64,000 bases of DNA from Saposhnikovia divaricata (GCA_036435485.1 CM071599.1:207675178-207739177), one strand, 5' to 3'; positions 1 to 11,238 are shown, numbered from the stretch's first letter. Translations and numbers: made by a program. The notes: generated from the letters alone by a model not told the origin.

Positions 1-362
1 TGTTGGTTCAGGTCGCTATACCAGTGATTCCCACCATCAGAGTTTTAGTGACTTTCACAAAGTTTGAAGAATTGCAAGCAGTGGACGAGTTCTCAACCCC
101 ACCTTCAAGTCCAACTGCTCAAAGCCAAGAAATCCCGGCAATGAATCAATCATCGAATTCATCTTGGTTTCAGTGGATAAAAACACCTTACAACCGAGCA
201 AGTTCCTCCTCAAGTGGTAGGAAAGATAATGTTCAAGATCCATTTGCAATTCCTTCCGATTACACCTGGGTTACAGCAGAAGCCAAGAAAAAGAAAATGC
301 AGGAGAAGAGTAAATCCAAGAAAGTTAGAAGTCAAAATCAAAACCAGGAGTCTCGCACGTAA
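1..362 (+). CDS. ANKRD13-type ankyrin repeat / GPCR-chaperone domain protein, C-terminal end (partial)
   Basis: An open frame enters from before the window and stops at TAA 360-362, leaving about 119 C-terminal residues. Seen: the segments VPTIRVLVTF-type (here IPVIPTIRVLVTFTKFEEL), EFSTP, SSWFQWIK and DPFAIPSDYTW, then a Lys/Arg-rich tail (KKKKMQEKSKSKK). Known: this order is typical of the C-terminal GPCR-chaperone region of plant ankyrin proteins related to ANKRD13, which in animals help retain or sort membrane receptors at the ER or endosome. The ankyrin repeats would lie upstream, outside the window. No splice acceptor is needed within the visible part. The family call rests on the conserved segments; the plant function is unknown. 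Confidence 0.75.
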   Translation, partial: LVQVAIPVIPTIRVLVTFTKFEELQAVDEFSTPPSSPTAQSQEIPAMNQSSNSSWFQWIKTPYNRASSSSSGRKDNVQDPFAIPSDYTWVTAEAKKKKMQEKSKSKKVRSQNQNQESRT

Positions 363-1065
363 CTTTGCAGAATTGCTCGAAAGTGGGAAATTTGCCTATA
401 CTGATCCACTAATCTGCTGTAATGTAATAATAACAGGGGCTATATTCTTTTAACGGAAGTGGATAAGTCTTGGAGGGTTTAAAAATTTGGTAAATTCATT
501 GTGGGTGGTATAAATAGGCTGGATTTGATTCCTAAAATGCTAGTAGAAACTAACATGCTTAGTTCTTTGGGTTTTGCTTGTGGGGATGCTACACTATTTA
601 CTTCCCATCAGTTTTTCAGAGTTCTAATGTTCCTGATAAAATAATGGTGTTTATATTTTCAATTTGTCCCCTTTATTTTGGCACATGAAGTTCATTTTGA
701 TATTTTTACTAGTAAGTAATAGCATTTTTTTAGATTGAATCATTGAAAGCTTTGTTTGGGAAAAAAAAAAAAATTCAACTTGACCTTGGCCATGTTTTCT
801 TGTAGCACAGACAAGAATTTATTCTTTGCATACAAAAACATTTTAGAAAAAATGAAAAGAAATCATCAATACTTACCAATTAAAATAAAGGGTAGGGATT
901 GTTTATTTATTTGAATGCAGTTTTGTGTGTCAATATACAGATTATTTATACAAAAAAACAGAAACATATATGCTATACAAACCAGTGCAACATCTTTAAA
1001 CAAAAACAGAGATTTTAAATCACAGCTAATTAGAGGTCTAGGTTTTAGAAGTGGGAAACTGTGAA
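363..1065. other. Intergenic region between the ankyrin gene and the HSF gene
   Basis: Holds the 3' untranslated region of the ankyrin gene and the promoter and 5' leader of the HSF gene. A TATA-like run lies near 942-950. No further gene, RNA gene or clear mobile element was seen. Confidence 0.6.
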
Positions 1066-2580
1066 ATGGAGGGTGCAACAAATGAAAAACCTGAGGCAAA
1101 TGAATGGTATAACCCTAAATACATTACAATTGCTGGTGATGGTCATGGTCGCAGTGACAAAAGGCTAATCACAACTAACCGAAGAAGAGGATTGAAGGTT
1201 CCACCATTCTTGAACAAGGTGTATGACCTGGTGAATGATCCGAAAACAAATGATATAATATCTTGGACTTCTGATGGCACTAGTTTCACTGTTTGGGATC
1301 ACCACATGTTCACAAAAAACATTCTTCCTGCATACTTCAGACATGACAATTTCTCTAGTTTTGTTTATCAGCTAAACAACTATGTGAGTATTAGCTCCTC
1401 GCATGTTTCTTTGCATTTCTTTCTATATTTACTTATTTTCGTAAATTTCGAGTGCTATGTGCTTAGGATGATATGTAATATTGATAGATGTATTTGGTTC
1501 TCCATAATGTGATTTGTTCTGGGTTTTACTTGCTAAACTGAAGAATAGCTACTGTCTTGAATTTGAAATATACCATATTAGTAACATATATAATGGGTGA
1601 TATAACATGAACTCTTGCCCTTCTTCCCCTATTTAAGTTGAGAAGATTCTTCACATATGTTTCTCTCCAGACATTGAAGATGAGTATAGAGTAAACAACT
1701 TCTTAATATATTTTTAGTGTTCATGCATCAGATTGTGTAGTATTCATGCGCTATACGAAGTTCATGTGCTTACTTCTGGTGTCTCCTTCATGCTCTAGTT
1801 AAAATGCAGTTTGTGTGTTCCTGCATTAGCTGAAATATACGTCTGTGTCTGATTATTGTGTTATTGTCTTTTACATTGAAGGGTTTCAAAAAGACAAGTT
1901 GGGATAACTGGGAGTACGAAAACAAATGGTTTCAACAAGGAAAGGATTATATGCTTGTGAACATCAAGCGGAAAAACCAAATTTCTTCTGTCACGAAAAG
2001 AAACAGGGCAGTAAGCCTAAACTCAGATAACTTAGTTTGTGAAGCACCATTAGAATCAGAAAACTCTGAAAACAACCAAGTGAAACTGGAACTACAGAAA
2101 CTTGTAAAGAAACAAGAAATTATGGAGAAAGAATTGGGAACCATCAAAGATCAGATAGACAGCTTATTCAAGCAACAAAAAATTGTCGTTTCAATGTTTA
2201 GTGCATTTCTTCCAAAATTTGGTCAGCACTTGCACCAGAATGTAATTGAACAAGGGGTGATCGAAGAGGCTGTATTCGAGAAAGAAACTGCAGAAAAAGC
2301 CAAAAATGGAAACGGAATGGAGCTTGTTGTAGCTGATCATTATACCAGTCAACAAGATGGCTTGTTCGACTCTGGTAATCTCATGGAAAACACACAGAAT
2401 CTTTGCTATTTGGAGAAGCTAATGGCAATCGATGAAAATCAGGAATTACAAGGAGAGCTAGCAAATCAACAGTCCAACATTGTGATGGAGTTGGAAGGTC
2501 TGATGACACAAGCTGAATTAGGAGGATACATAGAGTTCATGTCTCAAGTGGACTTTCAAGAAACAAAGCCTGCAATTTGA
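1066..2580 (+). CDS. Heat stress transcription factor (HSF), divergent DNA-binding domain
   Basis: Two exons: 1066-1383 and 1882-2580 (338 residues). The intron starts GTGAGT and ends AG. It lies between NNY and GFKK, the intron position conserved in plant HSF genes. I chose ATG 1066; an in-frame GTG at 1051 is not a likely plant start. Known role: trimeric nuclear activator or repressor that binds heat shock elements (nGAAn repeats). Seen: DNA-binding domain about residues 43-140 (VPPFLNKVYDLVNDP, SWTSDGTSF, FSSFV, GFKK, NIKRKN), a coiled-coil HR-A/B-like region about 175-220, and an acidic/Gln-containing C-terminus without an obvious AHA motif. Odd: the recognition helix reads SSFVYQLNNY where nearly all HSFs have SSFVRQLNTY, so the DNA-contacting Arg is Tyr101. 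VDPD after GFRK is also replaced, by TSWD. The frame is intact, so it is probably a diverged gene rather than a dead one. HSF class not settled. Confidence 0.88.
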
Positions 2581-2857
2581 CTGGTACCATATGTTATGTG
2601 CATTTTACATTTGTTAAGACTAGTGCTGCTGCAACTCTGCAAGTCTGCAAACACATGTACAAGACACTTCTTACATTTGCAGTGGGTTCATGCATGCTAC
2701 TTTAGTAAACATTATACTTGATACTCTATCGAATCTACATTTCTACTTGATTTGTTAGTGACTCTTTTGCTTAAAAATGTGGAAGAAAAAATGAATTAAG
2801 GTCATAGTTTACTGGAAATGTTAATTTAATTTTTAATTAACTATATTCTGATACATG

Positions 2858-3101
2858 GACTCCCTCTATGTTCCTCGTGCTTTATAAAATTTCAAAATCA
2901 AACAATCTCAACTTTGATTGATAATTAAATATTATTATTAGACACAAAATTTTTGGAAAAAAATATCATTAGAAATATATTTGATTTAATTTTTAAACAT
3001 ATAAATTTCTAAATTAGTAATACTATAAAATTTGCAATCAAAGTTATATGAGTTTGATTTTCTGAATTTGTATACCGCCATTTTTTTAGGAGGGAGTATA
3101 T
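2858..3101. mobile_element. Stowaway-like MITE
   Basis: Left end ACTCCCTCTATG and right end AGGAGGGAGTA form inverted termini of the Stowaway type (CTCCCTCCG-like, TA target). The interior is AT-rich without coding. One terminus has decayed, so the TA duplication is clear only on the right. Confidence 0.55.
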
Positions 3102-4387
3102 AGCCAAAGCTTTTTCTTTTTTAAAACTCATATCGTACTTGTGTAATTTTTTTTTTTTTGATATGACGTACTTTTGTATTTTAAAAACATGAACTTTGCA
3201 CCAGTGTTATACTGCACACAGAGTAGAAGTTCTAGATTTAGAATTGAATTCACATAAAAGACCAATTAACTATTTCTGTTTTTTCACTTTAATCATTTGA
3301 ACTCTCATTTTCCAAAGTTAATCATATGAACATCTATTCAAGTATGAAAATTTTAACTAGATTTAGCAAAAAAAAAAAAAAAAAAAAAAGGATTAGTGAG
3401 AAAAGGCTAGGACCGTAAAATCGTAAAATGATTCGGGCATAATCGGACACCTATAACTTAAATATTGAATTATTTTAGTTTTATCGTTCATATTTGGGTA
3501 TAAGATCATTTTCTTCGAATTTAAATTAGTCCTGAATATTGAGCTTCAAATCTAAATCGAATATAAGTCATTATCGTATTTTCTTTTTTCTAACCGGGTT
3601 GTTTTTGATCTATCGAATACGAGTCAAATACGTTTCATTAATATTAGATATCATCATTTTTATTTGAATTATATAAATAGTCATTTATTTTAAAATAATT
3701 ATAATATTATAAAAAATATGCTAATTACGAATTGAAAACTTAAATAATTGATTTATTTAAGTATTTGATAATATAATATTAAGTGAATAACTCGTATTTT
3801 ATGAAAATTTAAAGCTATAAATGATATTAAGAAATTATAATATTCTACTTAATTAAAAATGTAATGACTAAAAATTAAATTCATATTTGGGTTGGAACCG
3901 AATGCGAATTATGAATCATATTTTATAGAATCATTTTATTAAGAATAATATTAAATTTAATTTGAGCGGGTATAGGAATAATTATATTGGGGATTATATT
4001 TTAATTAAATTAAATTTTTTCATCAAATTTAGATCATTGATAAAATAAATATAAACATATATCATACATACATATAATGTAATGTGACATCACTAACACG
4101 TCCCCCCCTAGTTCAGCTTGAATTATTTTCATGCACCAAATTTCAAAAATTATATTCTTGCAATTTAAAATTTATTTCGTGTTTGAAATTATACACCATC
4201 AATTTCAGTTAATTTAAAATACCAAAATAAAAAAATCCTAACAAAATTTTATTATTTTTAAAATATTGCCCTCTATGTCGAAGGCTTATTGACATGCATA
4301 TACTTATCACTTAAAATGATTGGCACGAAAAAAAATACAAATAAAATATATATGAGATATGTATATCAGGACAACACAAAAATAGAA

Positions 4388-4625
4388 ACTATTCCCTCCG
4401 TCACTCTCGTTTATTTATAAATGAGTTGGATACGTAGATTAAAAAATATGTAAAATAATGAAAAAAGTAAAAAAAAATACTAAAATGGTTAAACTAATCA
4501 ATATTTTATGTAATAAAATGAGTTTAGACGTTTAATTGATAAAAGTAGTGGGTGTAATTACTTCTAACATTTTAAAATTCTATTATTTTAGATAAGTTTT
4601 GAAATGTAAAAAACCGAGAGAAACA
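4388..4625. mobile_element. Degenerate Stowaway-like MITE
   Basis: The left end TTCCCTCCGTCACTCTCG matches Stowaway termini. The right side (GAAATGTAAAAAACCGAGAG) is an imperfect inverted partner. The end is approximate. Confidence 0.4.
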
Positions 4626-4705
4626 TCCAAAAAGAATAGTGTAAAGAGATGAAAAGGATAGAGGAAATAATAATTTAAAAATAGATAACATTCTACACGT
4701 AACTC

Positions 4706-4750
4706 ATATAATATATATATATACAGAGAGAGAGAAAGAGAGAGAGAGAT
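4706..4750. repeat. (TA)n followed by (AG)n microsatellite
   Basis: A run of alternating T/A passes into about 26 bases of AG repeats with one interruption. Simple sequence repeat. Confidence 0.85.
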
Positions 4751-5129
4751 GTATTTGTTATTGATCTTACTCCAATAAATTCAATAAATTAGATGATTAT
4801 TATAAATTATATTGCATTTTACGTTGTACGCTTAAAATTGCATAAAACGTCCATTTTTGATAGGGCCTCCAGTATGTAACACTGGAAACTAATTTTACAA
4901 AAAATTAAAGTTACAAGCTAATTAAGCAAAACGATAAAATGCATAAGAATAAAAAATAAGAAAAACATTATCATTGCATTTGATAATTAGGAAAAATATG
5001 GTTTTCAGTTTATATATTGAGGCTAATAAGAAGAGTGGACACTACGTTCTAGGGCTCTAACTATTGGGCTTCTGTGTGGGTTGGGCTTTGTGTTGGACTA
5101 TGGCACAGGCCCAATACAAGTAGTATCGT

Positions 5130-5975
5130 TCTTTTGCTAGATCGTGATGAATACCCTCCTTAAAATCATCTTTGTCCTCAAGTATGAATTCAATTAGTAA
5201 ACACATTCTGCCAACTAGAGTCCCGGATCAAAGACTAGTATTGTGACATTCCAAAACCATGAAAAAGCTATTCCCTTCGTGACAAATGAATTTCCAGAAA
5301 GCTCAGACATTGCTAGCAATTTGTAATCATTTGTTTTTGTTTTTTCACATTTAAAAATATGGAACATGACAACAGGTTGATCATCGCCATAGTTTGAATG
5401 GGCTAGCTTCTTTTTCGTTGGAAGGGTTGTATTTCTCTGGGTAGAAACAGTCACAATACTTTTCACAGTTCTTATACCAGGTGACAATGGAGTAACAACC
5501 AATAGTAACATCCATTGTATCTTATTTCCAGCACCATATAGAATTGTAGCTTGAAAAACATCACCAGAAGCAATATTCTTGCTGAAATTAGTGAACCTTC
5601 ACAACTCATTTCTGTTAAATAAATCCTTGTTCTTTTCAGCACTACCTTGTAGCAAAATATTGTACTTGCAGGACTTGATGATTTGAATCATTTTGATCAA
5701 CAAATGAAATTTAACTGAGTTGAATGAACGATCAAGATTACCACACTCAGTACCAAGGTAGGCACTATTCTTCACAATTTCCAAGCTCATATTTCTTCTT
5801 TCAAGTACAGCTTGATCAGATGCTTAAATCTCCACTATGCACATAGGTTCCAAATGAGAGAGTTCCACATATCGTTGCAAATCATGTATAACGATGTTAG
5901 CAGTTGGAATGTCCGGGACACCCCTCATATGAAGAGTATCAATACGAGGAACAATCTTACACACTTCAAGACATG
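5130..5975 (-). pseudogene. Unrecognised broken coding-like region, downstream half
   Basis: Minus-strand open stretches (5215-5511, 5599-5790 and about 5860-5975) are broken by stops and shifts. I do not recognise the family. This half joins in frame, across the target site of the SIRE element, to minus-strand coding-like sequence at 22976-23150. The copia element therefore landed inside what was once a continuous frame. It could be a decayed host gene or part of an older transposon; the nearby LINE remnants at 23760-25236 make the second possible. Confidence 0.35.
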
Positions 5976-5980
5976 TACCC
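5976..5980. repeat. Target site duplication of the SIRE-type element (left)
   Basis: TACCC directly precedes the TG of the left LTR. The same five bases follow the right LTR at 22971-22975. Confirms the boundaries of the outer element. Confidence 0.9.
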
Positions 5981-7499
5981 TGAAAAACAACACCTAGAGG
6001 GGGGTGAATAGGTGTTTATGGCTAACAATCGTATTTTATGAACTGTTTTAAAAATTACTACAAACAGCTTGCTGTTTGTGTTTTATCAGTTTGCAAATGG
6101 TAAGCTGTTTGTAACTAAAATGCAGAAAATTAAAGAACACAAGATCTTTTAGCCAGGTTCGACCCCTAAACCCCTATGGTCTACGTCCTGGTCCCTTACC
6201 AACTTGGTAAGAGAATATATTATTGATCAAATATAAACCAATTACAAGATCCAACAATATATCTCCCTTACACCCTTACTGCTTACAAATGGCTTGTTGT
6301 TTCCTGTGCTGAACTAGCTCTCTAAGCAATACTTCCCAAGTATCCTTCTCTAGCCTAGTTCGACCCACCCTAAACCTTAAGCCAACCTTGTATAGCAACA
6401 AATCAATTACAACTTGAACAATACAAAGATTTAAATAGATACAACTCAACCTATGAACCCTCTGAATATATATATATATATATGCGTGTATAAAGAGGTT
6501 TGAAGGTTTAAAAGAATTTTGCAATGAAATCTTTGAAGTTGTGTGTGTATATCTTGTTTCTGCACTTTGTTGATATTCAAATAATGGATGATAAGAACTG
6601 AGAAAGACCGGCCCTTATATAGGTAAACAAGAATATTTTGAACTTAAGATAGAAAGGCTCCAACGGTATATAATTTCTTGAAGCCGTTGGTAGTGATTGT
6701 TGTTTTAAACAATTTTGGAGGAGCTTGAATGTATGTATCAGTTGAGAGAGAAGATGGAGCGTGTATAGTATGAAGAATAATGTTTGATATGATGAAGGAA
6801 GCATCCCCATGTGACTTGTTTGAGTGGAGCTTAAAGTATAGTAAAGTAGAATGTTACTTTAGTTAGTTTAAGTGAAGGAATCAATTTTGTCTCCCAAAAT
6901 GTGTGGGCTATGAGTACTGGCATGCTAGAAAATATTCAGAGGGCCCCTACAAATATTCCTAACAATATTTCCGTTGCATGCTCCTTGAATTCCGAATTGT
7001 TCTTTAATTCTGTCATACACAATCAGCTTGCTGTTTGTGAAGCTGGCACACTGTTTGTGAGACTGGTATGCTGATTGTCCATGCATTTGGCTTGCTGTTT
7101 GTGATATGCTGATTATATAATCAGTAAGCTAATTTTTCCTGCAAAACCAAGTTAGTACAGTACCGAAATAACATAGCAAGTTCATGTCAGCTTGCTGTTT
7201 TGGTTCTGGTGAGCTGAACGGATAGATGGCTTTATACTTTGCATTTCCATATCATCAACCAAGTTTCCTGAGAACATAGATATGTCTAGTTGATCTTTAT
7301 CTACAGGAATTCTGAATAGTTGAAAATGGCTTGCTGTTTGTACAAATGGCTTGCTGTTTATGACAAACTGAATATACCAGCAGTAAGCTATTATACCCTG
7401 CAAAACCAAGTTAGTTCATACACAACTAGCATGTTGTTTTATATCTACTAATAAGCCAAATGGCTTACTGTTTGTGATCATCAAAACTTAGGAGTATCA
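5981..7499 (-). repeat. 3' LTR of the SIRE-type element
   Basis: 1519 bp, TG...CA ends (TGAAAAACAACACC to GGAGTATCA as read on +). Carries a TA microsatellite near 6467-6483. It also holds many copies of the word CAGCTTGCTGTTTGT; 6061-6078 is a perfect palindrome with 8-bp arms around a TT centre. Confidence 0.93.
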
Positions 7500-7518
7500 A
7501 TCTCCCTCTTTTTGATGA
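7500..7518 (-). other. Polypurine tract of the SIRE-type element
   Basis: On the minus strand this reads TCATCAAAAAGAGGGAGAT immediately before the 3' LTR, the expected position for plus-strand priming. Confidence 0.75.
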
Positions 7519-7917
7519 TTACAACTAATTTAGGAGAATTAGAATAACTCCCCCTAAATCCCCGCATCTCAAAATTAGATATAAAACAATAATCTAACAA
7601 GATCAAATAAAAACATCCAATAATACATTTTCATTAAGTATTCTCCTAAAGTTCTCCCCCTTAATCCATCAAAAATTAAAACATTTAAGATCAACATGCG
7701 AATATAATGCAATCAGTATACCAATTGTAACATGCGAATAGAACAAATGGTAAGCTAAAAGCGATGACAAATAGTATGCTATTTGCAGTATGTTACCTGC
7801 ACAAACAGCTTGCTGTTTGTGGTATTTTACCTGCACAGATAGCTTGCTATTTGTTGAATGTTACCTGTACAAATGGTAAGCTAACTTGTCCTGCAAACAA
7901 TCATTCAACATGCTGTT
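7519..7917 (-). other. Non-coding 3' region of the SIRE-type element
   Basis: Lies between the pol stop and the polypurine tract. No coding. Contains further copies and variants of the GCTTGCTGTTT word (for example near 7804-7822 and 7838-7852). Confidence 0.7.
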
Positions 7918-10900
7918 TTAAATAGAACACATACCAAGTTGCATTCGAATGACTGAAAATCTTTTTTCAGCAAGTGGCTTTGCGAAAATATCAGCAAGTT
8001 GAAACTCTGTTGGAACAAAAACCAATTCTATCTTGCCTATAGCAACATTATCTCTCAAGAAATGGTGTCGAACATCAATATGCTTCATTCTTGAGTGATT
8101 CACCGGATTCTTAGAAATATTAATGGTGCTAGTGTTGTCACAATTTATTGGAACCTTTTCACACTTGATATCAATGTCCCTTAGTGTTTGAATCATCCAT
8201 AGAAGTTGGGAACAACAGCTCCCAGCTGCTAGATACTCTCCTTCGGCCGTGGATAAAGCAATAGACGTTTGTTTCTTACATTGCCATGAAACTAAGCTTT
8301 GTCCAAGGAATGTACAAACACCACTAGTACTTTTTCTATCAACTTGACAACCTGCATAATCTACATCACTGTACCCAACAAGATCAAAAGTATTTGTGAT
8401 AGGATAGAACAAACCAAGAGTAATGGTACCACTTAAATATCGAAAAATTCTTTTAATAACATTTAAATGAGACTCCTTAGGATTGGATTGAAACCTTGCA
8501 CAAACATACACACTATACATAATGTCAGGTCTAGAAGCAGTTAAATATAGTAAGCTTCCAATCATACCTCGATACCTTTTGATATCAACTGCCTTACCAT
8601 TTTCGTCTGCAAACAGCTTGTTGTTTTGGATCATAAGAGTTGATTTTGGTTTAACATCTTCATAACCAAATCTTTTGAGCAGACTTTTTGTATATTTAGA
8701 TTGGTGCACAAATATTCCATCCTTAGATTGCTTAATTTGAAGACCCAAGAAATAATTGAGCTCACCCATCATGCTCATTTCGAACTCACTATGCATACAC
8801 TTTGAAAACCACTTGCACATTGATTCATTAGTAGCTCCAAAAATAATATCATCCACATATATTTGAACAATTAAAATGTCTTTACCATTTTGCATAATAA
8901 ATAATGTGGGATCGATTTTACCTCGAATAAATCCATTTTGGATTAGGTACTTACTAAGCCTTTTGTACCAAGCTCTAGGGGCCTGCTTTAAACCATAAAG
9001 AGCCTTCTTTAGCTTGAATACATAGTCTGGATACTGTTCATGCTCGAATCCAGGAGAATGTTTGACATAGACTTCCTCTTCCAGCACGTCATTTAGGAAC
9101 GCACTCTTCACGTCCATTTGATATAGCTTGATTTTCTTGAAACATGCATAGGCTAGAAGTATTCTTATTGATTCCAAACGAGCAACAGGAGCATAAGTTT
9201 GATCAAAGTCAATGCCTTCTTGTTGGTTATAGCCTTGAGCTACAAGCCTTGCTTTATTTCGAGTAACGGTGCCAAATTCATCAACTTTGTTTTTGAACAC
9301 CCATTTTGTTCCTATAATTGAAGCATCTTCTGGAGGCTTGACAAGTTTCCAAACATCACATCTCTCAAATTGATTTAATTCTTCTTGCATAGCCATGATC
9401 CAATTTTCATCTTCTAGTGCTTCATTGATATTTTTGGGTTCTTCTTGAGCTAGGAAGGCAGCATGAGCACAATAATTTGCCTTTCCTCTTCTTGTTGTGA
9501 TTCCATCAGTAATATCACCAATAACTAACTCTAGGGGATGATTCTTGACCGTTCTTGTTGACCTCGGTAAGGAATGTTGAGCTATTTCTTCATGAGTTGT
9601 CTTTCTTATCTTTGCCGGTGGTAACTGATCTTCTCCATCGTAGAGAGGTAGTTTCTCAGTAGCCCTTGAACCTATAGGACCTTCCAAAGTCATTTTTGCC
9701 ACTTTAGAAATCGTATCTTCCATTTCAGCTTGCTGTCTTGAACTTCCAGCTTGCTGTTTGTCAGAATCTGCATCCTTCTTGGCTTGCTGACTTCCAGTTT
9801 CAGTCTCAACTTCAGCTTGCTGATTTGAACTTTCAGCTTGCTGTTTTAAACCTCCATCTTGCTGATTTGACCTTCCAGCTTGCTGATTTGAACTTCCAGC
9901 TTGCTGTTTGTCAGAAATTTGAGGTTGCATACTTTCTCTTTCACCTGCGAATTCTTCCTTATCTCTTGGTAGATCATTGTTAGGTTCTTGAAATGTAACA
10001 TCAATAGATTCTTCAACAATATGTTTATTTATATTATAAACTCTATAAGCCCTACTTGTTAAAGAATAACCAAGAAATATAGCTTCGTAGGATTTTGCAT
10101 CGAATTTACCATCTTTACCAATTGTCTTGAGCACAAAACACTTAGAGCAAAAAATCTTGAAGTAGCTGATATTTGGATTCTTGTTTCTCAACAATTGATA
10201 TGGAGTTTTGTCCAAAATAGGCCTGATAATAATTCGATTCAACAAATAGCATGCTGTTTTCACAGCTTCGGCCCAAAAACTCCTAGGCAGCTTGCTTTCT
10301 TGCAATAGAGTCCTTGCTGTTTCTTGAAGTGACCTATTCCTTCTTTCTACCACTCCATTTTGTTGTGGAGTCCTTGGGGCAGAAAATTCATGGGAGATTC
10401 CTCTTTCTTCACAATATGCAATAAAGTTCTCATTGACAAATTCACCTCCTCTATCACTTTTTATACCTACAAGTCTTGTATCATGCTTGTTCTCAAGTAA
10501 TTTAATCAGTTTTTCAAACTCATTAAAAGCACAATTTTTAGTACGAATATACAATACCCAAGTAAATCTAGAATAATCATCTACGATTACAAAACCATAT
10601 TGTTTACCTCCAATACTTTTATAGGATTCTGGACCAAAAAGATTTAAGTGCAGAAGCTCTAAAGGTTTAGAAGTAGATACCATTTTCTTTGCTTTGTGAG
10701 TGCTTCGAATTTGTTTACCCAATTGGCTTGCTGAACATACTTCAACCTTAGTATATTTCAGTTTTGGTAGTCCTCTGACCAGATTCTTGCTTGAAAGTTT
10801 ATTGAGCAAGTCCATGTGTGCATGTCCCAACCTTCTATGCCATATATATGGATCATTATCAAATACAGCCAAACAGCATGTTGTTTCCTGCAATTCGAAG

Positions 10901-11238
10901 TCTAATACATATATATTTCCTTCCCTTCTAGCAACTAGTGGGATTTTGTTAGCACCAATAGTAATAATAGTTTTATCTATGCCAAACTGAACAAAATGTC
11001 CATCATCAAATAATTGAGTGACACTAAGTAAATTATACGAAAGACCTTTGACATAATGAACTTTATCGATCGAAATATTACTATTACCAATAGAACCAAT
11101 ACCAAGGATTCGAAGAGTCTTGCTATTGCCAATTGTAACTCTTCCTCCTTTCTTCATTTTGAGACTAATGAACTGAGATTTGTCTCCACACATATGTCTA
11201 GTGCATCCGCTATCCAAAATCCATTGTTTTGACTTCAT
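7918..11238 (-). CDS. Copia pol polyprotein (protease, integrase, RT, RNase H)
   Basis: 1106 codons on the minus strand, uninterrupted. Seen: protease motif LDSGCTRHM (residues 8-16); integrase zinc region WHRRLGHAHM with VCSAS (C168, S171); integrase core with HLNLFGP, KSDRGGEF and ERRNR; a linker about residues 437-505 made of QQA repeats; RT core with YVDD (from residue 794); RNase H with YSDVDYAG, STAEGEYL and CDNTS; tail IFAKPL. Function: element replication in virus-like particles and integration. Odd: the second zinc-binding Cys of the integrase finger is Ser171, and the first catalytic Asp of the DDE triad (usually DLFGP) is Asn199. Integration activity is therefore probably lost even though the frame is open. 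Gag lies upstream in a different, broken frame. Confidence 0.93.
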   Translation of the reverse strand: MKSKQWILDSGCTRHMCGDKSQFISLKMKKGGRVTIGNSKTLRILGIGSIGNSNISIDKVHYVKGLSYNLLSVTQLFDDGHFVQFGIDKTIITIGANKIPLVARREGNIYVLDFELQETTCCLAVFDNDPYIWHRRLGHAHMDLLNKLSSKNLVRGLPKLKYTKVEVCSASQLGKQIRSTHKAKKMVSTSKPLELLHLNLFGPESYKSIGGKQYGFVIVDDYSRFTWVLYIRTKNCAFNEFEKLIKLLENKHDTRLVGIKSDRGGEFVNENFIAYCEERGISHEFSAPRTPQQNGVVERRNRSLQETARTLLQESKLPRSFWAEAVKTACYLLNRIIIRPILDKTPYQLLRNKNPNISYFKIFCSKCFVLKTIGKDGKFDAKSYEAIFLGYSLTSRAYRVYNINKHIVEESIDVTFQEPNNDLPRDKEEFAGERESMQPQISDKQQAGSSNQQAGRSNQQDGGLKQQAESSNQQAEVETETGSQQAKKDADSDKQQAGSSRQQAEMEDTISKVAKMTLEGPIGSRATEKLPLYDGEDQLPPAKIRKTTHEEIAQHSLPRSTRTVKNHPLELVIGDITDGITTRRGKANYCAHAAFLAQEEPKNINEALEDENWIMAMQEELNQFERCDVWKLVKPPEDASIIGTKWVFKNKVDEFGTVTRNKARLVAQGYNQQEGIDFDQTYAPVARLESIRILLAYACFKKIKLYQMDVKSAFLNDVLEEEVYVKHSPGFEHEQYPDYVFKLKKALYGLKQAPRAWYKRLSKYLIQNGFIRGKIDPTLFIMQNGKDILIVQIYVDDIIFGATNESMCKWFSKCMHSEFEMSMMGELNYFLGLQIKQSKDGIFVHQSKYTKSLLKRFGYEDVKPKSTLMIQNNKLFADENGKAVDIKRYRGMIGSLLYLTASRPDIMYSVYVCARFQSNPKESHLNVIKRIFRYLSGTITLGLFYPITNTFDLVGYSDVDYAGCQVDRKSTSGVCTFLGQSLVSWQCKKQTSIALSTAEGEYLAAGSCCSQLLWMIQTLRDIDIKCEKVPINCDNTSTINISKNPVNHSRMKHIDVRHHFLRDNVAIGKIELVFVPTEFQLADIFAKPLAEKRFSVIRMQLGMCSI
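9725..9925 (-). repeat. QQA repeat block in pol linker
   Basis: Eight imperfect QQA units (consensus KQQAGSSN). At DNA level each is a copy of the CAGCTTGCTG(T/A)TT word that also fills the LTRs. It lies between integrase and RT, where copia linkers are normally unstructured. Confidence 0.85.

Larger units (their letters stand above)
2581..5129. other. AT-rich intergenic region
   Basis: Begins with the HSF 3' untranslated region. The rest is AT-rich, with a 20-base A-run near 3369-3389, two Stowaway-like MITEs (listed separately) and a TA/AG microsatellite. No convincing coding frame on either strand. Confidence 0.6.

Noticed and set aside
1051..1065. Upstream GTG as the HSF start
   Set aside because: GTG starts are not expected in plant nuclear genes; ATG 1066 fits better.
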